From: Bryobacterales bacterium
GTDB taxonomy: Bacteria > Acidobacteriota > Terriglobia > Bryobacterales > Bryobacteraceae
Assembly: GCA_003517725.1 (NCBI GenBank)
Contig: DOZZ01000181.1
Coordinates: 1 to 14,376 of the forward strand
Length of the DNA stretch: 14,376 nucleotides
Direction: 5' to 3'
Part shown: positions 1-6,664 of the stretch, one piece after another
How positions within the stretch are numbered: the first letter of the stretch is position 1
Layout: each line of letters begins with the position of its first letter
Made by a program: the position numbers and the translations under genes
The notes under the pieces: generated by a model
The model's database searches: none
Seen by the model: only the letters and a program-made list of their open reading frames with translations
What the model was told of the DNA's origin: nothing

Positions 1-494
1 CCACGGGTGAACGCTTCCATGCCGCCCTTTGAGCTGGCGTACGGGACCACATTCCTCGTTGTTCTGTGCGCGTGAACCGAGCTGATATTGACGATTGCGC
101 TGCCCGGCGGCATGTGGGGCGCCGCGTATTTACAGAAGAGAAAGACCGACCGCAGATTGACGTTCAGGACCTTGTCGAAATCCTCCTCCGGCAAATCGAC
201 GATGGGCTGGAACGTCATCATGGCGGCGTCATTCACGACGACATCGATTTTGCCCCATCGATCGACGGCCGCTTTAATTGCCGCTTTAACATCGTCCGGA
301 TTTCCGACATCGCACTTGACGAAGATCGATTCTCCTTGGGCCCGGCCGATCTCCTGAACGGTCTCTTCACCGTGCTGCTGGTTCAGGTCGGCGACGATAA
401 CCTTGCCCCCTTCGCGCGCAAACTGCTGGCAGGCAGCCTTGCCGATACCCGATCCGCCGCCGCTCACGATACAAACCTTGCCATCGAAACGCAT
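1..494 (-). CDS. Short-chain dehydrogenase/reductase (SDR), C-terminus cut off by the window edge
   Basis: Reading the minus strand from the ATG at 494-492 gives 164 open codons to the window edge, so the C-terminal third is missing. The protein is a classical SDR, an NAD(P)(H)-dependent oxidoreductase of unknown substrate. Visible: a Rossmann nucleotide loop SGGGSGIG (residues 11-18), Asp36 at the end of beta-2 (usually NAD preference), NVN at 111-113, the catalytic Ser139 in NISS, and Tyr152-x3-Lys156 in YASSK. The usual NNAG motif reads NDAA (88-91), a mild deviation. A GGGAAG ribosome site sits 4 nt before the ATG. The gene starts 37 bp after the copper ATPase on the same strand with no terminator between, so it may be the last gene of the csoR-copA operon. 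Family assignment is firm; the substrate and any tie to copper are unknown. Confidence 0.95.
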   Translation of the reverse strand, partial: MRFDGKVCIVSGGGSGIGKAACQQFAREGGKVIVADLNQQHGEETVQEIGRAQGESIFVKCDVGNPDDVKAAIKAAVDRWGKIDVVVNDAAMMTFQPIVDLPEEDFDKVLNVNLRSVFLFCKYAAPHMPPGSAIVNISSVHAHRTTRNVVPYASSKGGMEAFTR

Positions 495-531
495 TGTCTT
501 CCCGCAGGCCTCTACACTATTTCAGCACTGG

Positions 532-2928
532 TCACAACGCAATCTTGCGGAGCCGCAGCGCATTGGTGATCACCGACACGGAACTGAACGTCATGGCCGC
601 GCTGGCGATCATCGGGCTTAGCAGAATTCCGAAAAACGGATACAGAAGGCCTGCCGCGATAGGAACGCCGAGCATGTTATACAGGAACGCAAACAGCAGG
701 TTTTGCCGAATGTTCCGCATGGTAGCCCGGCTTAGTCGCAACGCGCGTACAATCCCGCGCAGATCGCCTTTCACCAGCGTTACTCCGGCGCTCTGCATGG
801 CCACGTCGGTCCCGGTGCCCATCGCGATTCCCACCTGCGCCTGGGCCAGCGCCGGGGCATCGTTCACCCCGTCTCCAGCCATGGCCACGATGTGTCCGCC
901 GGCTTGCAGCTTCTTGACGGCATCGCTCTTTTGATCCGGCAACACGTCCGCGTGCACCTCGTCGATGCCCAATTGCCGCGCCACCGCGTCGGCGGTCTGG
1001 CGATTATCGCCGGTGACCATCACCACGCGGATTTTCTCGGCATGCAGCATGCGGATGGCTTCGCCGGTGGATGCCTTGACCGGATCGGCCACGCCGATCA
1101 GGCCGGCGGCACGGCCATCCACGGCTACAAACATCACAGTCTGGCCCTGAGCGCGCAACTCGCCGGCGCGCGCCATCAGCGCGTCGAGCGGCACGGAGCG
1201 GTTCTCGAACAGGCTCGCATTGCCCACCGTGATTGAATGTCCGTCGACGGTTCCCATGGTTCCGCGGCCGGTAACGGACTCGAAATTACCAGGCGCGGTC
1301 AGCCCGATTTTCCGCTCGATCGCACCTCGCACAATCGCCGCTGCCAGCGGATGTTCGCTGGCCTGCTCCAGGCTCGCCGTCAAACGCAGGAGCTCGTTCT
1401 CGGACTGATCGCCCACAGCTTGCACCGTCGCGAGCCGCGGCTTGCCTTCGGTGAGCGTCCCGGTCTTATCGACCACCAGCGTGTCCACTTTGTGCAGTGT
1501 CTCGAGCGCTTCGGCGTTGCGGATCAACACGCCCGCGGTCGCGCCCCTGCCGGTGCCCACCATGATCGACATGGGCGTCGCCAGCCCCAGCGCGCAAGGG
1601 CACGCAATAATAAGGACCGCGACCGCGTTCACTAGCGCGTGGGCGAAGCGCGGTTCCGGACCAAAGATGGCCCACAGCGCGAACGTCGCCAGCGCCACCG
1701 CGATCACCGCCGGCACGAAATACGACGCCACCACGTCGGCTAGCCGCTGGATGGGCGCGCGCGTGCGCTGTGCTTCACTGACGAGCCGCACAATGTGGGC
1801 CAGCACCGTGTCGCTTCCGACGCGCTCGGCCTGCATCACGAAGCTGCCGGTCCCGTTCACGGTGCCCCCCGTGACTTTGGCGCCCGCGGTCTTCTCGACC
1901 GGCATGGGTTCGCCCGTAAGCATGGATTCATCCACCGAGCTGTAGCCGTCGATCACCACGCCGTCGACCGGCACGCTCTCGCCAGGCCGCACGCGGAGCT
2001 TGAATCCGATGGCCACCTGATCCAGCGCCAGATCTTCCTCGACTCCGTTGGGCCGGACCACCCGGGTGCTTTTCGGCGCCAGCCCGAGCAGCGATCGCAG
2101 CGCGCTGCTGGTCTGGCTTCTCGCCCGTAGTTCCAACACCTGTCCCAAAAGAACCAGCGCGACGATCACGGCCGCGGGTTCAAAATACACACTGATGCCG
2201 CCGCCGGGCTCGCGGAACGACGTCGGAAAAATGGATGGCGCCAAGGTCGCCACCACGCTATAAACGTAAGCCGCACCCGTGCCGATCGCGATCAGCGTAA
2301 ACATGTTCAGGCTGCGGTGGACTACCGAAGCCCAGCCCCGCGCGAACAGCGGCCAGCCGGCCCACAGGACCACGGGTGTCGCGAGCAGAAACTCCAGCCA
2401 TTGCACAATACGGTTACCCGAAAGATGGCGCATGCCGGGCAGCATGCCGGCCATCATGATCAGCAGAATCGGAGCACTCAGCGCGAGCGCCGTCCAGAAA
2501 CGGCGCGTCATATCCAGCAACTCCGGATTGGCGGTTTCGGCCGTTACCGTCCGCGGCTCCAGCGCCATGCCGCACTTGGGACAGGCGCCCGGCTGGTCCC
2601 GAACCACTTCGGGATGCATGGGGCACGTGTACTCGGTCCTGGTTTCAGGGGCCGCGAGGGTGACCGGCTCGAGGGCCATGCTGCACTTGGGGCAGGCGCC
2701 CGCGCCCTTTTGCTGCACCTCCGGATGCATCGGGCAGGTGTGATCCACGCCATCCGCCACCGGCTGGGGTTCAGGTGGCGCGAGATAGCGCTGAGGATCA
2801 GCTTCGAATTTGCGGAGGCAGGATTGGCCGCAGAACCAATAACGCTGGCCCCGATATTCCAGCTCGCCCGCGGCTTTTTGCGGGTCCACTCGCATCCCAC
2901 AGACCGGATCCATCGACGTCGAAAGCAT
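532..2928 (-). CDS. copA: Copper-exporting P1B-type ATPase with YHS and two CPMHPE metal-binding modules
   Basis: A 798-residue inner-membrane pump that uses ATP to move Cu(I) out of the cytoplasm. Order: a YHS/TRASH-like domain (about residues 6-49, MDPVCGM start, FCGQSC), two tandem heavy-metal-binding modules each starting with TCPMHPE and ending with CPKC (63-89 and 100-126), then the ATPase core. Core motifs: actuator TGE (338-340), membrane CPC (443-445), phosphorylated Asp487 in DKTGTLT, HP loop (526-527), GDGVND hinge (685-690). Y750-N751 and M779-x2-S782-S783 in the last membrane helices are the Cu(I) P1B-1 signature. The usual N-terminal HMA domain with CxxC is absent. AGAGGGG 3-4 nt before the ATG supports the start; Met6 is an alternative. 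The gene lies 30 bp downstream of csoR, so copper-dependent derepression is expected. Lineages often label such genes copA or copB; the membrane motifs favour Cu(I). Confidence 0.96.
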   Translation of the reverse strand: MLSTSMDPVCGMRVDPQKAAGELEYRGQRYWFCGQSCLRKFEADPQRYLAPPEPQPVADGVDHTCPMHPEVQQKGAGACPKCSMALEPVTLAAPETRTEYTCPMHPEVVRDQPGACPKCGMALEPRTVTAETANPELLDMTRRFWTALALSAPILLIMMAGMLPGMRHLSGNRIVQWLEFLLATPVVLWAGWPLFARGWASVVHRSLNMFTLIAIGTGAAYVYSVVATLAPSIFPTSFREPGGGISVYFEPAAVIVALVLLGQVLELRARSQTSSALRSLLGLAPKSTRVVRPNGVEEDLALDQVAIGFKLRVRPGESVPVDGVVIDGYSSVDESMLTGEPMPVEKTAGAKVTGGTVNGTGSFVMQAERVGSDTVLAHIVRLVSEAQRTRAPIQRLADVVASYFVPAVIAVALATFALWAIFGPEPRFAHALVNAVAVLIIACPCALGLATPMSIMVGTGRGATAGVLIRNAEALETLHKVDTLVVDKTGTLTEGKPRLATVQAVGDQSENELLRLTASLEQASEHPLAAAIVRGAIERKIGLTAPGNFESVTGRGTMGTVDGHSITVGNASLFENRSVPLDALMARAGELRAQGQTVMFVAVDGRAAGLIGVADPVKASTGEAIRMLHAEKIRVVMVTGDNRQTADAVARQLGIDEVHADVLPDQKSDAVKKLQAGGHIVAMAGDGVNDAPALAQAQVGIAMGTGTDVAMQSAGVTLVKGDLRGIVRALRLSRATMRNIRQNLLFAFLYNMLGVPIAAGLLYPFFGILLSPMIASAAMTFSSVSVITNALRLRKIAL

Positions 2929-2958
2929 ATACCCCTCTACCCTATCCTAAATGGCGGC

Positions 2959-3279
2959 TCAACGCGAATATCGCGAGAAGAGATCGACCAGTTCGGTATA
3001 CATAGTTTCGGACGCCGCGGGGCCGCCGTGCTGGATCGTGGATGTTACACAGTGCCGCAGGTGATTCCGCAGAAGGGCCTGGCCGACACCTCGCAGCGCC
3101 TGTTGTACCGACGAGATCTGGATCAGAATGTCGGCGCAGTAGCGCTCGTCTTCCACCATCTTCTGCAAGCCGCGGATCTGTCCTTCGATACGGCGCAGAC
3201 GCTTCAGATTGGAAGTCTTAATTTCCTGATCCACGCCGATTGCGCGGCGTCCCGCTTTCTTGGTGTCCAGGGCTTTCAC
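2959..3279 (-). CDS. csoR: CsoR-type copper-sensing repressor
   Basis: An all-alpha DUF156 (CsoR/RcnR) repressor that releases DNA when it binds Cu(I). The sensing triad is visible: Cys48, His73 and Cys77, numbered from the GTG chosen here. The 25- and 29-residue offsets equal those of C36/H61/C65 in Mycobacterium CsoR, which argues for copper rather than nickel/cobalt (RcnR) or formaldehyde (FrmR). Start choice: the frame is open up to an ATG at 3348, but that extension (MPQHIAMAPPG...) is unlike the family and would cover the likely operator. The GTG at 3279 gives 106 residues, close to the usual length. It has no clear ribosome site; a GTG at 3234 (91 residues) is the other option. It is first in the operon with copA, 30 bp upstream of it, so it probably regulates itself and the pump. 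Confidence 0.93.
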   Translation of the reverse strand: MKALDTKKAGRRAIGVDQEIKTSNLKRLRRIEGQIRGLQKMVEDERYCADILIQISSVQQALRGVGQALLRNHLRHCVTSTIQHGGPAASETMYTELVDLFSRYSR

Positions 3280-3286
3280 AAAAATC

Positions 3287-3306
3287 AGTATACCCGGTAC
3301 CCCTAC
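3287..3306. promoter_or_regulatory. Candidate CsoR operator / promoter region of the csoR-copA operon
   Basis: Just upstream of the csoR GTG, the plus strand has two TACCC units (3291-3295 and 3298-3302) in a stretch running GTA...TAC around a GGTACC core. Read on the csoR strand this is a G-tract element flanked by GTA and TAC, similar to known CsoR sites. A similar TACCC pair (2930-2934, 2938-2942) precedes copA, but there it is mostly the ribosome binding site. The element lies in the 75-bp gap to the divergent glycosidase gene and could affect both. Resemblance only; no binding evidence. Confidence 0.4.
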
Positions 3307-3354
3307 AGTCAGGATACCAGGCGGCGCCATAGCGATATGCTGGGGCAAACTTCC

Positions 3355-5541
3355 ATGCTCTTACGAGTCGATGCCGCCATGCTCGGCCTGGTGTTGATGC
3401 CGGCGTTCGCGGCGGCTGCGCCGCCCCCCGTCATTCCCGTGGGCCTTGACGCCTACCGCATGTGGGAGCGCTGGCCGTACCAGCGAATTGGGGAGCGTGC
3501 GTATATGCGCAGCACCTACGACCGCACGGGCGGCAACCACGCGGCCGACGCCTCGCATTTTTTATATCAGCTGCGGGATGATTTCAACGTCACGCTGGAT
3601 GTCGCGGGGCCCGGCGTTTTGTATTTTGCCCGCTACAACCACTGGCACGGGAGTCCGTGGCACTACCAGGTGGACGGCAAAGATCACATCGTCCAGGAAA
3701 CCAGTACTGCCGACCCTTTGCATCCCAAACCTAACTCCGTGTTCATCCCGGAGAACCTCTTTCCGAAACCGCTGGCGTGGACGTGGTCCACCACGAAGGG
3801 CGCGGACCTGATGTGGGTGCCGCTGATGTTCAGCGACTCGTTCCGCATGGCGTACTCGCGTACGTTCTACGGAACCGGCTACTACATCTACCACCAGTTT
3901 GTTCCGGGAGCGAAACTTTCGAGCCCGATCCGCGGCTGGGACGCCAGTGCGCCGCCGGCCAACGACGTATTGAACCTGGTGGATCGTGCGGGGTCCGATA
4001 TTGCTCCGCCCGCGGGGCGCGCGGGCGTGAAGGAAGAATCAGGCGAACTGCGTCTCAAGAAAGAGGAGTGGCGCCAGGTGTGGCAGGCGCGCGGAGCCAG
4101 AATGGTGCGGGCGCTCGAGTTTTCCGTGCCGATCGAACAGGCGCGCGCGTTTTCGCGGGTGCGCCTCCGCGTCACCTGGGACGGGCGCTCCGAGCCATCG
4201 GTGGATACCCCAATCGCGCTGTTTTATGGGGCCGGCACTCTGTACAATCGCGACAAACGAGAATACCTGGTGAAGAGTTTCCCCAGCGTGATCCGCTATG
4301 ACGCGGGGCGGGTTTATCTGCAATGCTACTTTCCGATGCCGTTTTTTCGTTCGGCCAAAATTGAACTGAACGGCGGCGGCGCCGAGTTCACGGGCATTCG
4401 GTGGAAAGTTCGATACGCTCCGTTCAAGGGCGCGGCGAACCAGGTGGGTTATTTCCACGCGACGTATCGTGACCATCCGCGGCCGGAGCCCGGTCACGAT
4501 CTGGTATTGCTCGATACGACGAAAACGGAAGGTGGAGGCGACTGGTCCGGCAGTTTCATCGGTACCTCCTTCATCTTTACGCACGACGCGGTATTGAACA
4601 CGCTCGAAGGCGACCCGCGCTTTTTCTTTGACGACAGCCAGACGCCGCAGGGGCAGGGAACCGGCACGGAGGAGTGGGGCGGAGGCGGCGATTACTGGGG
4701 CGGGCTGAATATGACGCTGCCGTTCGCGGGGCATCCGGTGGGCGCGCGCAAAGCCAGCGAAGCGCTGGAGCCGGAAGACAAAATCCATTCCGCGTACCGG
4801 TTTCTGCTGGCGGACCTGATGCCGTTCGGCAGGAACGCCCTGATTCGGCTGGAGCATGGCGGGACCGACGAATCGAAGGAGCACTACGAGACCGTTACCT
4901 ATTGGTATGGCCTGCCCGCCGCCTCTCTGATCAAGACCGACGAACTGCAAATTGCCGATGAGAGCAGCGAGAAGGCGCACAACTACGTTTCTCCGGAGGC
5001 TTCCGCGGGCTATGAGATCACGTCGCGCTACGAATGGGGCGTCGACGCACTCGACGGACACGAGATCTATCCGGCACAAACCGACCACGGCAGAACCACG
5101 CGCACCACGTCGGAGTTCACGCTGAAGATCGACCCGCGCAACGTGGGTGTGATGCTGCGCCGCAAACTGGACTACGCATTCCCCAACCAGCGCGCGGAAG
5201 TGTTCGTCGCCGATGCCCGCGCCAAAACTCCCGGCTGGCGGCCGGCCGGAACCTGGTATCTCGCGGGATCGAATACCTGCGTGTTTTCGAATCCGCCCAA
5301 AGGCGACGAGCTCGGAGCTACGCAGCATGTGGTCGAGACCTCCAACCGGCGCTTTAGGGACGATGAATTTCTGCTCCCGCTGCGCTTGACCCAAGGGCGA
5401 TCGGCAATTCGCGTGCGCGTGAAGTTCACGCCGGTGGAGCGCCCGCTGTTTCCTGGAGGCCCGATTCCTCCGCTGGCCTGGAGCGAAATCCGCTACACGG
5501 CATATAGCTACGTGATGCCCGCTTTCCGGCTTCCTAAATAA
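3355..5541 (+). CDS. Secreted DUF2961 / GH172-like glycoside hydrolase
   Basis: A predicted exported protein of 728 residues. The N-terminus MLLRVDAAMLGLVLMPAFAAAA looks like a signal peptide. The body matches DUF2961, whose characterised members are GH172 enzymes acting on alpha-fructofuranosides or alpha-D-arabinofuranosides. Hallmarks: WDGRSEPSVDTPIALFYGAG (275-294), a YFPMPFFRSAKIELNG strand pair (325-340), and GTGTEEW (435-441). Glu418 and Glu439 are 21 residues apart, the same spacing as I recall for the catalytic pair E270/E291 of the Bifidobacterium enzyme. About 200 further residues (530-728) form a beta-rich tail (LRRKLDYAFPNQRAEVFV, AGTWYLAGSN), longer than minimal family members. 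The frame is open far upstream (from 2317) only because it is antisense to copA and csoR. The ATG at 3355 has GGGG 9 nt before it; 3337 and 3379 are alternatives. Exact substrate is unknown. Confidence 0.85.
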   Translation: MLLRVDAAMLGLVLMPAFAAAAPPPVIPVGLDAYRMWERWPYQRIGERAYMRSTYDRTGGNHAADASHFLYQLRDDFNVTLDVAGPGVLYFARYNHWHGSPWHYQVDGKDHIVQETSTADPLHPKPNSVFIPENLFPKPLAWTWSTTKGADLMWVPLMFSDSFRMAYSRTFYGTGYYIYHQFVPGAKLSSPIRGWDASAPPANDVLNLVDRAGSDIAPPAGRAGVKEESGELRLKKEEWRQVWQARGARMVRALEFSVPIEQARAFSRVRLRVTWDGRSEPSVDTPIALFYGAGTLYNRDKREYLVKSFPSVIRYDAGRVYLQCYFPMPFFRSAKIELNGGGAEFTGIRWKVRYAPFKGAANQVGYFHATYRDHPRPEPGHDLVLLDTTKTEGGGDWSGSFIGTSFIFTHDAVLNTLEGDPRFFFDDSQTPQGQGTGTEEWGGGGDYWGGLNMTLPFAGHPVGARKASEALEPEDKIHSAYRFLLADLMPFGRNALIRLEHGGTDESKEHYETVTYWYGLPAASLIKTDELQIADESSEKAHNYVSPEASAGYEITSRYEWGVDALDGHEIYPAQTDHGRTTRTTSEFTLKIDPRNVGVMLRRKLDYAFPNQRAEVFVADARAKTPGWRPAGTWYLAGSNTCVFSNPPKGDELGATQHVVETSNRRFRDDEFLLPLRLTQGRSAIRVRVKFTPVERPLFPGGPIPPLAWSEIRYTAYSYVMPAFRLPK

Positions 5542-5549
5542 GCCAGAAT

Positions 5550-5553
5550 GGAG
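5550..5553 (+). promoter_or_regulatory. Ribosome binding site of the aldo/keto reductase
   Basis: GGAG lies 5 nt before the ATG at 5559, within the 17-bp gap after the glycosidase stop codon. It fixes the start and supports co-transcription with the gene upstream. Confidence 0.7.
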
Positions 5554-5558
5554 TTTGA

Positions 5559-6602
5559 ATGCCCGCGCAACGAGATATTTCCCCCGACAAGTTTGTCTTC
5601 GGCTGCCATCGTTTCGGTTTCGGACCGGTTCCCGGCGGTGGTTCGGTCGACGTCCATAAGCACGTCGTTCCGCTGGTCAGGACGGCCTGGGATCTTGGCA
5701 TCCGCGCCTTCGATTCCGCTGTCTTGTACCGCGCTACGATGCAGCTGGGCCAAGCCCTCCAGGCCCTTGACATCGCGCCCGATTCGATTCGCTTCCAAAC
5801 CAAGTGCTTGCGTTATCTGGGCCTGGCGGTGGGCTCGGCGGTTGAACACCAGCCCGAGGCGCTGCTCCAGGGCATTCCGCCCCGCTATCACGGCTTGACC
5901 GATAAGTGGGATCCCTCGCCGCAAGGCGTCGACCAGCAAATCTGCCGCGAGCGCATTGAGTACGGCGGCGGTAGCCTCTATGGCGTGGCTCTGCACGATC
6001 CGCCGGATATGGAGAAGCAAGTCGGGTTGAACTGGGAAACAGACATCCGGCCCGCTGTGGCCTATCTAAAGTCTGCGAGATCCGCCGGTTTCGTGCAGCG
6101 CATCGGCATCGGCATCAAGGAGCCGGCATTTGTCGATCGTTTTGTCGCCGAGGAACCCGGCGTTCTGGACTACGCGGGCATCACATTCTGTCCCGCCATC
6201 CTGGGCGCCCTGATGAAGGTGATTGCCACTGGCGAAGCGCAGCGCTTCGAGGTCACCTTGATGGGCATCAACTACGGCCAGGCCTTCACCCTCACGGAGG
6301 ACCCCGCGGCGGCGCCTCCTTTTCTTTATAACTACGAAGTGGCCACCGCGGAAGAACGCGCCCTGATGTCGCGCTTCTACCGCATCTGCGGTTCCACGCC
6401 CCTGTTGCACCTGGCGGCTGCCGTGGCCGGCCTGCTGGTGGTCCACTTCCCCAGGACGGTCACCCAAATCGTCACCTCCACCATCCGGCCCAGCCGCCTG
6501 GTCGAGACGCTGCGCCTGGTTCGAGAAGCCGAAGTTCCAGAGCCGGTCTGGAGCGAACTCAAAGCCGCGGAACTCATCCCTCGAGACTTTCCTACTTCCT
6601 GA
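5559..6602 (+). CDS. Aldo/keto reductase, sugar (aldose) dehydrogenase-like
   Basis: A 347-residue cytoplasmic (no signal peptide) NAD(P)-dependent oxidoreductase of the aldo/keto reductase superfamily. The catalytic tetrad is complete: Asp52 and Tyr57 in FDSAVLY, Lys82 in FQTKC, His146 in VALHDPPD. The long segment between Lys82 and His146 and the HDPPDM context resemble the branch containing L-fucose / D-threo-aldose 1-dehydrogenases and pyridoxal 4-dehydrogenase, which oxidise free sugars or related aldehydes. That subfamily call is from memory and is tentative. The start follows a good GGAG site. The gene is 17 bp after the GH172-like gene on the same strand, so an operon is likely, suggesting it acts on a sugar released by that enzyme. 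Confidence 0.88.
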   Translation: MPAQRDISPDKFVFGCHRFGFGPVPGGGSVDVHKHVVPLVRTAWDLGIRAFDSAVLYRATMQLGQALQALDIAPDSIRFQTKCLRYLGLAVGSAVEHQPEALLQGIPPRYHGLTDKWDPSPQGVDQQICRERIEYGGGSLYGVALHDPPDMEKQVGLNWETDIRPAVAYLKSARSAGFVQRIGIGIKEPAFVDRFVAEEPGVLDYAGITFCPAILGALMKVIATGEAQRFEVTLMGINYGQAFTLTEDPAAAPPFLYNYEVATAEERALMSRFYRICGSTPLLHLAAAVAGLLVVHFPRTVTQIVTSTIRPSRLVETLRLVREAEVPEPVWSELKAAELIPRDFPTS

Positions 6603-6619
6603 CTTACGCGATCTGCCGG

Positions 6620-6637
6620 GTTAAGATTAACTAGTTA
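6620..6637. promoter_or_regulatory. Overlapping palindromes upstream of the GH3 gene (candidate operator)
   Basis: In the 62-bp gap between the aldo/keto reductase and the GH3 gene are two palindromes. One is GTTAA-GA-TTAAC (6620-6631); the other is the perfect 10-mer TAACTAGTTA (6628-6637). They overlap and are AT-rich in a GC-rich region, 27-45 bp before the ATG. This fits an operator for a dimeric regulator. It has no U-tract, so it is not an obvious terminator. No -35/-10 pair is convincing. Confidence 0.35.
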
Positions 6638-6664
6638 TCCACCTCCGTCTTTTCCCGATTACTT

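Noticed and set aside
66..569. 167-codon plus-strand open frame
   Set aside because: It is antisense to the short-chain dehydrogenase, whose Rossmann, Ser, Tyr and Lys motifs are all present on the minus strand.
3280..3348. N-terminal extension of CsoR from an ATG at 3348
   Set aside because: The extra residues are unlike the family, and the DNA there better fits the operator and promoter.
2317..3354. Plus-strand open frame extending the glycosidase to 1074 residues
   Set aside because: The first 346 codons lie antisense to csoR and copA, read as low-complexity Arg/His-rich sequence, and come before a clear signal peptide starting near 3355.
4039..5394. 451-codon minus-strand open frame inside the GH172-like gene
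   Set aside because: It mirrors the coding frame of a high-GC gene, matches no family I recognise, and the opposite strand has strong domain motifs.
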